Below, piece after piece: positions 36,856 to 48,400 of a stretch of DNA of 64,000 nt; positions within the stretch are counted from its first letter, which is position 1; every line of letters begins with the position of its first letter. The translations under genes were made by a program, and so were the position numbers. The DNA is from Lineus longissimus. Lineage: Eukaryota > Nemertea > Pilidiophora > Heteronemertea > Lineidae. The stretch lies in the NCBI RefSeq assembly GCF_910592395.1, contig NC_088316.1, forward strand, positions 744,001 through 808,000. The letters are read 5' to 3'. Under the pieces are notes generated by a model. The model saw nothing but the letters and a program-made list of their open reading frames with translations, had not been told where the DNA came from and ran no database searches.

Positions 36856-37260
36856 ACCATTTTAAGTACTCATGTTTGAACATGAAGGACACGTTGCCAA
36901 AATATTACTCTCAGTATTAACGCCTTTATGAAAAGTTTTTGATATAGCCTTTAGCTGTGATAGCCTCTGTAATGTCCACAAAAATAATAAGGTGTGAAAC
37001 TTTTGGTGTTTACAGTATGTGTGTGATGTGTACAGTAATACTCTAATCTCCACAGTGAAGCAGGGAGAGTGCAATAAGTTACTGTAGGACCAGACTGTTA
37101 AGAGGAAAAGCATTTTGGATTGTTTACATTTTGAAATACTAATAATTGTATGTTCACGTACTGAACGTCCATGCAGTGTTAATCATCATCTTAATCATAG
37201 ATCTAGTCTTTGTATGAACTTGACAATCATGACTGCTTGACATGCCTTTTCACTTTGCAC

Positions 37261-37266
37261 AATAAA
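37261..37266 (+). terminator. Poly(A) signal of the F-box gene
   Basis: AATAAA lies 406 bases after the stop codon, the first canonical hexamer in a suitable place, and is followed by a TTAATATTGTTAA stretch. A 3' UTR of about 420 bases is plausible. Confidence 0.55.
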
Positions 37267-37289
37267 GTTAATATTGTTAACCTGAAGTA

Positions 37290-37350
37290 GTTTTAGAACC
37301 CATGACCTTCTGATATACAGTCCGACACTCTTCCACTGTCATCACAAGGA
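37290..37350 (-). mobile_element. Degenerate tRNA-like SINE fragment
   Basis: The minus strand reads ATATCAGAAGGTCATGGGTT then CTAAAAC. It resembles the anticodon-to-B-box part of a tRNA-derived SINE, but the B box is degraded. Confidence 0.3.
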
Positions 37351-37729
37351 TCCGGAAAGACCTGCTGGCTGCATGTGCTAGAGACGTCACAACCAGGACT
37401 GTGTCTCCAAAAGAGCTGTCTCTCATCTCATGACGAGAGCTCTGACTGAGTCTTAGCCACAGCTGTGGTCGGACTCCCACAGTCCTGGCCACGACTGTGT
37501 CTCCACAGACCTTCATATTCTGTCAGATATTTTACGTTCTGACCAGGGTTGGGGGATCATAGCTTCTACAAGCAGCCGAATACTGTCTATTCTATGATTC
37601 ATGTTATTATTGAACATGGAAGAAGAAAACGCCAAACAAATCGATTTATCAAATTACTTTAATATTCAAACAAGTATTTCAAGCTTTATGATACTATAGA
37701 CAACAGTACATTAATCATAAATAACAATT

Positions 37730-37735
37730 TTTATT
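37730..37735 (-). terminator. Candidate poly(A) signal of the zinc-finger gene
   Basis: AATAAA on the minus strand (TTTATT on plus) lies about 700 bases after the stop of the zinc-finger gene. It faces the F-box poly(A) signal about 460 bases away, consistent with two convergent genes. Confidence 0.45.
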
Positions 37736-38436
37736 GCACAACAGTTAAAATGCAGTTTATCTTATGCTGTGTCAACCTGTTTAAGCTGGATAATGCATGT
37801 CTATTACACATCACACATCACACACGTAAAATAGGCCTTTTGTACACGAGCCCCGAAAAAAGCTCAAATGTGTCAACACAGTTCATTTCCTAAAACATCT
37901 CGTGATCTGACATTCAAAGGTGTAATAACGGTAGATTCACACGGTGCCAATGTGATACTCTTGGCTGAAATAAGGCCATACCAAGCATGGCTTGAACCTG
38001 TAATCTAGCTACAGCTCTCATAAATGCGAAGGTGCCATGCGTCCCGGGTTGTAGCAGCCTAACACTAACCACAACCTTCTCCAACGATACACAATCAAGC
38101 CTTTTGATCTGGAGACGTATAGACCCTGGGACACATAGAACATCCTTTTGATCAAGGACACAACCCAATGGCGCATATAGAATCCGGGATGCAGAGACAA
38201 CTCCATGACAAACAATGGTCACAGAACTAGTTAAGTGTCAAATCACTGACTAACATGGAATGTTAAACATTGAAATAAATACACATTTAAATTAAACTGT
38301 TGCTTGAAGTTCACCTCTAGTGTTGCTGCAATAGTTACCCCTAACACCAAGGACCATATAACGAAACTGAAAGTGGATGATTTCTGTCCCGTTTGTTGAA
38401 CAGAAATGAATTTATAACTTATACTTATTTGAAGGC

Positions 38437-41400
38437 CTAACAGTACATATATTTACCACTGACACTATCACCTTGTCCCTGGATTAGAAAATACGGCTGG
38501 TCGTCTCCTTCCACCTTTAAGATGCTGAGCTGCGGCGGGCCACGACTCTGCTGGCGACTCTCACTGGTTATGATGGCTTCCACACTCTCAGACACATACT
38601 CCACACTTCCATCCATCGGCAATGCCTCACCAGGTTGTGAATTCGTCGACTGACCTGCAGTGCCACCTAGTAACTGCCGGAACTGTGGCGCCTCACTGTC
38701 GGTACTTTCCAATACCTCGTTTGTGTTCAAGTTCTCCACAGTGAGTGTTAAACTTTGGGAAGGTACGTCAGACTGCTCGACCCCTTCTACCGCTACAGTA
38801 TTGATCGCATTCCGCAACTGGATGTCCTCAACTAAACGTGGCGGAGTCTTTACGGCACTTGGCACCGCTAAATGCTGCTCCTCTAAATTCTCCATTGCGT
38901 CATCTTTGATTTCCTCCACAGCAATTTGCAACGCATCATACGGACTCGGCACAACACTACCATCTGGTATCTGGTAGTGAACAATCTGGAAGCTGTCCGT
39001 ACTTTTCAAACCCTTTCTTGCGGTGGGATTTTTTCGGACGGACGTCGTTTGGTTTGGAGTCGGCAAGGGATTACCATTTTGGTCATGGCCTCTTTCCTGG
39101 TGCACGACCAGGAACTTCTTGCGGCGGAACTCCATCTTACAGACATCACATTTGTGGGGCAGATGACGGAGATGCACCGACTGAATGTGGACATCCATGT
39201 TGCCTTTGTCAGCAAACCCTTTACCACAGAAAGAACACAGGTAGGGCTTCTCACCTGAAAATTTACGGGTTGAAATATATACTGTGCGTTGAATAAAAAA
39301 AGTCGGCGAATCTTTTTCCACAAAAGGAATGAAAATGCTGATGAAAAATCAAATGGTACAAAGGTCTGGTGGGCATCTCAATTTAGGAGCTAGGAGAAAG
39401 CATGAAGAGGTTGGTTACAAACCTGAGTGAGTCCTCAAATGAACATTCAGATGGTATCGTTTGGCGAATTTCTTCGGACACATTTCGCAGGCGAAGGACT
39501 TCAGCTTCTTGTGGATGGCATCAATGTGACCTCTCAGGGCGCTGGAGTTCTTGAAGCCTCGGCCGCACTCATCGCACTGGTGAACTCGAGGGAAGAACGT
39601 CTTTTGGTCAGTTTTCCCATCGTTGTGGGTGACTGCTATGTGTTCGAGGAGAGGTCTGTTCCACGTGTAGCCCTGGGGTGAAGGAGGAAAACTTCATAAT
39701 TACTCAAGAACTTCATGTAGACTGTTAACAGTGTGTTTAGAGAACGCCCAAACTAGGGAAGGTAGATCATTATAGTTAGTCTCATGATTTACACTATCAT
39801 AAAATAGACAGGCCACACCCTTACCTTTCCACAGATGTGACATGTAAACGGGAACTTCCCTTGATGCATCGTCGAGATGTGGCGCAGGAGGTTGTGCGTC
39901 TGGGTGAACGTTTTATCACATGACTTACATTTCAAAGGATCTGAAGAAGATAAGACAGTCCAACATCAGTAAAGCCACACCAGTTACTTTGATCAGGAGA
40001 GCACGATCAGATGGTATGTCAATGTGAAAGTGGTTACAAGCCTCACAAACACGCTGTGTGGACAAAGAATCGATAAAAGTCACGAGCAGTCGCTGTTCGA
40101 GTCGCCTGTAGCCTGGGGTAGGTCACCACCAAATTGGCCAGGATTGAGTGAGTGGCTTTGTGTGGTGTGATCACAGGGGACCTAAGACAGCAGAAGGAAG
40201 AGGATAGCAATGTGAGTCACCTACCTCCATGAATCTGGATATGAGACGATATATTGTTGACGATTTTCCCACATACAGGACACTGCTGTCCACTTCGACG
40301 GCCTCTTTTTGGTCTAGCTTTCTGATCCGTGCCATCAGCTGCCCGAGCTGCATTCAACTTCGGCCTTTTGCGTCTCTCTTTTTCCGATGACTCAGCATCA
40401 TGACATTTCTCCTCAGATTCCTGTAGCTGCGACGGTTGTTCAGATCCAGCCTGAACCAACTCCTTTCCTGTGACGTCCTCCATTTCATCATAGTCCACAA
40501 ATGAACCACGTGACGGTTTCTTTACCCTGCGGCCACTTTTAGTCAAATTCACATCACTTTTTTTTTCCAAATCTCGATAACTCTGATCAGTTCCTCTGAC
40601 GCACTCTGGATCATTGAGTTCACCGTCATCCACAGTATTGGCGTCTGCATCATTTGACCCCTCAAATTTCCTTGGCCGCCCCTTTTTTCGTTTTCTCGAC
40701 GCTGTAGAGCTACCAGGGGTCAAATCATGCTTTTCAACAACTGATGCACTCTGTGTCACAGGCACCTGGAGACTAGTCTTGACCAAATCAGAATCACATT
40801 TCATTTGAACCACACCAGTTTTATCCCAACTAGTTTTATGCTGTCCTTCTGATAAAGATTTCTGCATAGAATTGATGTCATTTAGATTCAGTTCAGTCTG
40901 AGTCTCCTTCTGACTTTGCGATGCTGAGACGGTCCCCGGAAGTTTGGAGCTTGATTCCTCACCCAAATAGATATACTCGTATGATGACCCAGGGAAAAAG
41001 TCCTTCGGCTGATTTTCCATGTTCGACTCGACTTCTTCTCCGAGTAAACATCGCGCCAAACCCCCAGAGTAAAACTTGAGAACATCGCTACCTGAATTGA
41101 AAGGCAAATTAACCAGTAAAATGGTGAGACCATATGATGGATGACACCACTATCGAAAGGGATGCATAGCAGTTCAAAAAAGAATAGCTTGATAAGAAGT
41201 GAATAAATACCTTTTATTGATAAGACGCTGACTTCTCTGTCAATCCTGGTCTTCTTCCTCATGGCATGGATCTCTGACACTTTCTCATCTGAAATATCAA
41301 CAATTGGGCTCACTTTAGTTTCCCTTCATCTCTAATACAATAACATCCATCACATAGCATTCAATCAAACCATGCTATGGACCCACATGCCGAGTTGTGG

Positions 41401-42053
41401 CTAACAATTTGCGGCTTGACATTTTTTTGGGTCATTATGCACCAGTGTCTCTATTGTTCATGAGAACCTGGGGATGGCCTGGACAAAGAGGACTGGAGCT
41501 AGGTAGTTCACCAGATGAAACTCTTTCCAACCGGCGATTTTTTATGTTGCCTAATCTGACAGCTTGCTGGGCAATTTTCTCAAAATTGCCCTATTGTGCA
41601 GTTACATAAGCCATGTTGTCAATGGTTGTAATAATGACCACTCATGGTAACAGGTTAATAGTCTGGAATCCAGGCCTAATCCCTTTCTAACATGAAAGAA
41701 TCGAATTCTTTTTAAAGACCTCAATTATGATCAATGTTGCACTTGTCAGAGTCGTTTGAGTGCACTTATCACAGCTCAGAATTCATGATTTTTCCTTTCC
41801 CAGGACAGGCCAGCTCAGCAAACTGGAAAACCTGTCTGATTCTTGGAAGTCTGGGGATTGGATGAGTTTGATTCTTCATGGTGATATTGGACTTAAAAAC
41901 TTTGGACAACTTACTTTGATCAACAACATTGATGTCCAAATCTTCGCCTGCGTTCATTTGATAGAGTAACCTCAAGATCTCAAAGTCGATGTAGAACTCT
42001 AGCGTGCCGATCTCCAACATGGGGACAGGCTGGGGTTGGGCATCATCAGACAT
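38437..42053 (-). CDS. C2H2 zinc-finger protein with AT-hook, six coding exons
   Basis: Exons are 42053-41915, 41288-41211, 41091-40225, 39940-39825, 39672-39423 and 39254-38437. Junction phases are 1, 1, 1, 0, 1 and the total is 755 residues. The N-terminus (MSDDAQPQPVPMLEIG...) is unfamiliar. A GRPRK AT-hook lies near residues 205-215 in a charged, probably disordered region. A short degenerate finger (CPVCGK...HIQIH, only nine residues between Cys and His pairs) is followed by six fingers: CKSCDKTF, CHICGKGY (split across an intron), CDECGRGF, CEMCPKKF, CSFCGKGF and CDVCKMEF. The acidic C-terminal 200 residues could be an activation region. It is most likely a nuclear DNA-binding regulator; the targets are unknown. 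An acceptor at 42118-42120 shows a further 5' non-coding exon. A cryptic donor-like GTAAAT sits near the stop. Confidence 0.88.
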
Positions 42054-42839
42054 GGTGAGCAGATGGATATGGGTTTGCAAGATACTATGACTGCTGGAGG
42101 AGACGCTGAATTCTCACCTGAAAGATATAAACCTCGAAGTTAGTAGAATAGAGATAAAGAACATGAAGAAAGGTTATATGTGATAAATTGATGAAATCAA
42201 TGCCATTTACCATGGTTGGTTGAATATCATCATGCAATCAAACTACCGATAGCCTACCTCATTTCCGATGAGTTGGGGCAGGGGGGGTTGTAAATTTTAA
42301 TCGACTCCTCGATCCAGCCCTCCCCAAGTGCCAGCATCTACACCTAACACCAGATTACCACCAATGAAACCAGGCCAATGTACATCACAATGCCTGTGCA
42401 ACAATGTATACATCTACTTGTATTGCCTGTGATCGGCCATCTTGCGGGTTGAAAAATACGAGGGTGCACAATATCAACGATCAAATACATCTAATAGGTT
42501 GAACTCTTACGTGGTCTGCATCAATACAATCGACGAAACTTAATCTTTCTTTCTCTCGGTTTACTGCGCACAATTCGGCCAAATTCACGCAAAAATCGGG
42601 ATTTTTTTTAATAAATAAATTCAGTGTAGTTCTTTAAAACACCGGTAGCGCCGCCACTCGAAGGTTGTTGTTCGAGGGGCTGTCTCAGAAGTTTCTAGCC
42701 TAGTACCATGATGCGCCGCATGGTGGCCCTGAGGCGGCCGCTGCCGGGGCCAGGTCCGGGCCGCGAATTTTTTTCCTGAATCTTGGACAGGGACTTTCAG
42801 CCAATCAGATTTCGACAAATACATGACGTTAGAAGTCTT

Positions 42840-42935
42840 AGAAACTTCAGAGCAGTCGTCAGAAATGGCAGAATACGATGTTCGATCCAAAGGTCGCGAG
42901 TTCGAATCCGGGTGTGGACAACATCTTTTTTTTAA
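42840..42935 (+). mobile_element. tRNA-like SINE head with T-run
   Basis: Carries a B-box match (GGTCGCGAGTTCGAATCC, 42892-42909) and ends in ACAACATCTTTTTTTT, a possible Pol III terminator. No full cloverleaf folds by eye. The region lies upstream of the zinc-finger gene on the opposite strand. Confidence 0.45.
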
Positions 42936-43107
42936 ATATTTTATTTTTATAATACGTTTCATGTCCCTTAACATACATACAGAAAGGACAATAACAATCA
43001 CCCATCTCCAAGATCCAAGGGATAGTCCTTGAGATATCATCATATTGAGTATGAATATACAATGAGAATTGTCTTATGCGAATGGTCTTCCTCCAGACCA
43101 AAACAAT

Positions 43108-43673
43108 GGGATGGGAGACATGGCTGCTCCACCACGAGACTGTCACAACCAGATCAGACCAGAGGAGACATGGCTGCTCCAGGGTGCGGGACTGTCACAA
43201 CCAGACCAATGTTGGGAGACATGGCTGCTCCAGGGTGTGGGACTGTCACAACCAGACCAATGTTGGGAGACATGGCTGCTCCATGCAGGTGTGAGACTGT
43301 CAAAACCAGACCAATGTTGGGAGACATGGCTGCTCCAGGGTGTGAGACTGTCACAACCAGACCAATGTTGGGAGACGTCGCTGCTCCACCGTGAGACTGT
43401 CACAACCAGACCAATGTTGGAAGACATGGCTGCTCCAGGGTGTGGGACTGTCACAACCAGACCAATGTTGGGAGACATGGCTGCTCCATGCAGGTGTGAG
43501 ACTGTCAAAACCAGACCAATGTTGGGAGACATGGCTGCTCCAGGGTGTGAGACTGTCACAACCAGACCAATGTTGGGAGACGTCGCTGCTCCACCGTGAG
43601 ACTGTCACAACCAGACCAATGTTGGGAGACGTCGCTGCACCATACACGGTGTGAGACTGTGACAACCAGACCA
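43108..43673. repeat. 51-bp minisatellite with higher-order repeat, 11 copies
   Basis: Units built on ACTGTCACAACCAGACCAAT, GTTGGGAGACATGGCTGCTC and a variable joint repeat every 51-54 bases. Four joint types (CAGGGTGTGG, CATGCAGGTGTGA, CAGGGTGTGA, CACCGTGA) occur in the same order twice, making a 205-bp higher-order unit in tandem (about 43186-43390 and 43391-43595). Both strands have short open frames that follow from the period. Confidence 0.93.
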
Positions 43674-43701
43674 AAGCCCCGGCCTAGATTAACCATGGTT
43701 G

Positions 43702-43724
43702 TAACGGAGCGGCGCGCTCCGTTA
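43702..43724. repeat. 10-bp perfect palindrome with 3-base loop
   Basis: TAACGGAGCG, GCG, CGCTCCGTTA. This GC-rich hairpin lies about 30 bases after the 51-bp array. Confidence 0.8.
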
Positions 43725-44630
43725 ACATAAGACGGCCGTCGCCACCACTGTACTTTGCAATAAGCTCCCCTGGACCCCCATCCTTGGTTTGGTTAAACAG
43801 CGAAATGAGTCCCAGACAAACCAGCATGCAACCAAGCTATGTGCAAACTCCGGGTACAAACGACCGACTACAGTGCACTTGCAACACGATAGACCCGTAC
43901 CCTGGACAGCGCTCACTCTCGTTTACTGTGATTAGCCTCAGTGGGCCATATTTGCATGGTTGGCCTATGCGGAAAATTCTCCTAGTCATCTCCTCGAATC
44001 CCAATACAATTGAAAAAATAGTTTGGAAAACCCGACCTAAAATTTGAGGTCAATTGGCAAAACAACACGATTGTCTTATTTGTATAGTTTTGGACGAAAA
44101 TCGGAAATGAAGCAAGAGGAGGTTGTGACCTATTGCCTCAGATAGTTGGAAGTAAATTGCACTTTGCCCTAGGCGATTGTTTTGTCACCAGCATGTCTGG
44201 ATGTGATTACTGGTAGCATACTAGTATGTGGGACGGTGCATGGTGTGTCGATCTCGGCACACGGATATCATAGCCCCCACAGACCCGTTCACGGCGACAT
44301 AATATGAAAGATTTCGCACTAATGATGAAATGCACCATATCACCTTTAAATTTGAAATCCAAATTAATTTTTGAACTTCAACCCAACCTATTTGGCTACA
44401 GATTCAAAAACTATTCATGAACATCGTCATCCTCCTACGATAATTGCGTGAGATAGCAGTGACGTCTATTGGTCTGGACCGGATCGATGGGCCGTGCCGG
44501 GAGTAGCCCAGATATTCATCAATGTCCATTCATTCATCGCATTATCTGATTTACCAGATCAATATCATCGGCCTCGTCTCATTCTAACATTTTACAAATC
44601 CGGTTACACCGTGGATTCATCATCGGAGTA

Positions 44631-44860
44631 TTAAAGGGAGACTATGGCCAGGAGGCAGGTAGGTCCGAATAAGGTACACGAAGTCGCCAATAGGGGTGTC
44701 CCCCACGCCCGCTTAGAAAACTGGGTCTGATTAGACCAAGTGATAAAAACGAGAATGAAATAGATGTATCCGTATAAACCGTGAGATAGAAGTGACGTCT
44801 ATTGGCGGCTTCGTGTACTGAATCCGACCCACCTGGTTCCTACCTATAGAGTCCCTTTAA
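44631..44860. mobile_element. TTAA-flanked MITE with long inverted ends
   Basis: The left end TTAAAGGGAGACTATGG, followed by CAGGTAGGTCCGAATAAGGT and ACACGAAGTCGCCAATAG, is mirrored by ATTGGCGGCTTCGTGTACTG, AATCCGACCCACCTGG and CCTATAGAGTCCCTTTAA. The inverted ends are about 60 bases and imperfect. TTAA at both edges fits the target site of piggyBac-type elements, but no transposase is present. A short related piece (GATAGCAGTGACGTCTATTG) occurs near 44454. Confidence 0.75.
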
Positions 44861-45091
44861 AAGACACTTTCCCACGTCTGCTGGTCACGTGACTCCAATG
44901 GATAGAAAGCCTTTATTTTGATTCTGGGCGATCCTCAGTAGTTCCGGTTTGTGACGTTTGTCCCATTTGTCACTCACGGGTCCAAATATAGGCGAGTGTT
45001 TATCCCGTCTGGCTGCGTAAACAATAGCAAGGCAGTAATTACTCCCGATTACTCATTAGCCGCTCTTTCGGAGCATAATATCGACCGAGGA

Positions 45092-45099
45092 CTATATAA
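45092..45099 (+). promoter_or_regulatory. Candidate TATA box of the secreted-protein gene
   Basis: CTATATAA lies about 375 bases upstream of a good donor (GCATG|GTAAGG after 45467). A start site near 45120-45130 would give a first exon of about 340 bases, mostly untranslated. Inferred from position and motif only. Confidence 0.4.
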
Positions 45100-45464
45100 C
45101 GCCAATCACGACACATTCTGATATTATGTCGGACGGAATCAACTGATTGGGGCAATCGGTGGAGTACATCAAACAGCGGATTTACTCTCTGTTAGATCTG
45201 GAAAACAGTGGTTTTGAAATATCTACTTTTCCAGATCGGACACGGCAAGGAAAATTGTTATTTTTACCCGGATATTTGACAAGAAATCGATGATTCAGAT
45301 TGTTGACAAACCGGAGTATAACCTAGATACATCAGATTTGGAGAAAATTTGATCCGCTGAAAATTCATTTCTTTTCCCATCGACTGGACATCGGACACTT
45401 TGGAATTCAACCGCTTCCGAACTTTTTTATCATCATTCTCCATTTTTGGGACTGCGTCGGCAGC

Positions 45465-48400
45465 ATGGTAAGGACTGATTTTTTTTCTTTCTTTTAAACG
45501 CGAAACTATCATAAACCCATTTGTCTCAAGACTTCTTTGTCTATTCTCTGCACCAGTCGATTGGGTTTTTCGTGAGTTTTAAATATAATTTTAAGAAAAT
45601 CATGGCTGATGTTCGCTTCCCCGTCCCTGCTCTCTACTAAAGGACACTAGAGGCGAACATTAACCCCCAGCCCTGATTTCCTCGGGATGTCCTACCATGG
45701 GGCAGTCTCATCATGTGCGTTTCGTAAATGTGACATTCTCACTTGGTTTCCTCGACCCTGGACAGAAGCAGCTTCCAAAGATGTCTCGCCAGCCGATGGA
45801 AGGCTAGCTAAATACGAGACCTCTGAAGGAAGCAAAATAGCTTTTCCATTCACATACCCTTGGCTACTTGACTTTTTGGGACGAAAAGTCGACAGAGATG
45901 ATGGAATGTGAAAAGCATCTCTCCTGATTGATTATGTCATTTTCCGACCCTTTCTCTCTGTTTTTAGATGAATGCCGATGAACTAGTGAGGTTGATACTT
46001 CTCACTACTGCCACCCTCCTCTGCCTTATATCACCCCCCGCCCGAGGATGTTGTCTCCCGGACTTCTCCTCCATGGACGTCAGCGTCTCCGTCAATGTCA
46101 CATTCCCTCCAACAATGCCACAGCAGTGGAACATGAGAGTATTCACAAAAGCAAGGTGAGCCACGAATGTATTCACAAAAGTTTTTAACCTGAAATCAGC
46201 AGGTCATACATGTCGGTTGCTGCATGCCCCCTGGATATTGGCAATGCTTCTTAGGGCCCTGCTATGGTGGTCTGATTTCTCTTGGACGTCACTAGTCCCC
46301 GTCTACCGCCAACTATCACAGCGCGGTGAACATGCGAGTATTCACAAACGCAAGTTGAGCCACGATTCAATGTATTCGCCAAGGTTATAAACCAGTAGAG
46401 GTCGAGGGTTGCTGCATGCCCTCCTCGGTATTAGCAATGCTTCTTACCGCTGTTGTCGGCTTGATTTGTCTTATACACAGCGGCGAGAAGAGTGTCATAC
46501 TGTTTGTTGTGTTGCCAAAAGAATGGCGGGAAGAACACGCGGGAAACACTTCGTCAAGATGCCATGACCGCGATCAAACCAGACTGGTTAAACTAAATGC
46601 CATATCACGGAATGGCTTACGGCATGATCCCACAATATGCTGGAATGCCATGACAGCAGTACAACTGTGACTCCATAAGCAGACTCCATCATGTTTATTT
46701 GGCACTAATCGAAAGAGCGTAATATAAACCAATTAGCCTTTCTCCCGGATACGTTCAATAATGTCAGGCAATAATTGCATATATCGGAAATGGCCACGGC
46801 ATTTGGTATGTTTGTTGGTTTGTTGACGGTCACGTATTATTGTTTTATCAACATTGCTATGGGAGCATGACTATTTCTATCGTCCGTCAACACTGCACCC
46901 AGTTGCAGGGAATGTTATTTTTAGCGTGATGAAATAACACAAGATCATCAGAATGTACCCGTAAGCAATGATCCTCGATCGCCATGTGGTAGGCCGAGTA
47001 AGCTGGCAGTCGGGAATTTTGCAAAACCCCTTAAACACCAACGCCAACGCCAGTCCCATCGTTGGACATCGTTATCACGGCAGATCGAACAATGGGATGA
47101 GACACTCCGGACGCAGTGGACCGGCTTTCTCAGTCCCTCCCAATGAAGAAGGCTCATTACCGCCGCTACATGTATGTGCGACAACAGGATCTCTCGTCTG
47201 AGGGTAAAACCAGTAATCGCTGGATTGATATTCACTCTCAAGTCGTATGCGACCTGCGATGACCACCGCAAACGACCGATTATCATCGCATGCGATACAA
47301 ATCACAGATCGTAGCGATTTAAATGGCTCGTTGGCGTGGTGATTGTACTCTGCACGAGGTATAGTAGAGACAGGCCGCAGGATGACTGGCGAGCGGCGAT
47401 ATCTTGACCGGGCTACACGAACCTCTAATTTTTGCGACAAAAAACCCACAAGAGTATATACGCTGACAGAACACTAACTGTTAATAGGTATAATATACAC
47501 TGACAGATGGCCAACATAGTTCATAGCGATCGTTCAAATACTTGTAATGGTTAGTGGGTGTCTCGTCCATACAAATCATATGAAACATTGACACAGTTGT
47601 CAGCAAATTACAAATAAATGTCCAACTAGACATTATTCCTAAATCAGACGCACTACCACTTCTGATAATTAAATGACAGGTTTTTACAATTAGGCCAATT
47701 AGAGTTCCCTGTGGATTGGTCATTAGTGTCGAGGGCAATTTAATCACTTGCATATATCTCAAGTGCTGCACTTCAAATCACCGCCAGCGGAAACACGCTG
47801 AATGCAAGCATTGTACATTGTTGTAATGTTATGCTAACAACAAAAATATTCCACTTAAATTGAAGAAATCCGGAAATTGGTTACAGGCTGCGCATTCTCT
47901 CGCGACCACACACTTGTCATGTTGGTCAGGTTTCTCTTCAGTCCGGACGCGGTGGACCGGCCGCGTCCCTCGCCCTAACCATATGAATAGGATGACGAAA
48001 TAAAACCGACCACCTGATTTTAGTCAAAGCAACGATGCACTGACCACCTGAATTTGAAGGGTCACTCATTCTTGCGGCTTCGCCGACAAACGACTAAGCT
48101 GGCGACATGGGAGAGACCGGAAGGATTTGTCATTTTTAATGGGTATATAGGCCTTGTGGCAGGAAGGATTGTGTGCACCTCAATTAACTGGAATACCACT
48201 ATGGATATTAAGTCATGAGAATAAAGACAGACATTCCAATCAAAATATTGAATCATCTTACCTTCGACTTCACAGAGCTCTTTGGTAGAGCAGGCCCAAG
48301 CGCAGCCCCAGCTCACCAACCTTACTATTCAGGAGTTTTACTTTTTATTTCGTTTGTAAAAAACTGAACCCACCATATCAACAGAAGTTATTAAACTAAC

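Noticed and set aside
39427-39681. Plus-strand open frame of 84 residues
   Set aside because: It is the reverse strand of the exon that encodes three of the C2H2 fingers.
42621-43043. 140-residue minus-strand open frame
   Set aside because: It reads through a SINE-like B box and simple sequence; the peptide is typical of translated tRNA-derived repeats.
43069-43674. Plus- and minus-strand repeat proteins in the 51-bp array
   Set aside because: These open frames result from a 51-base period and occur on both strands; there are no flanking gene signals.
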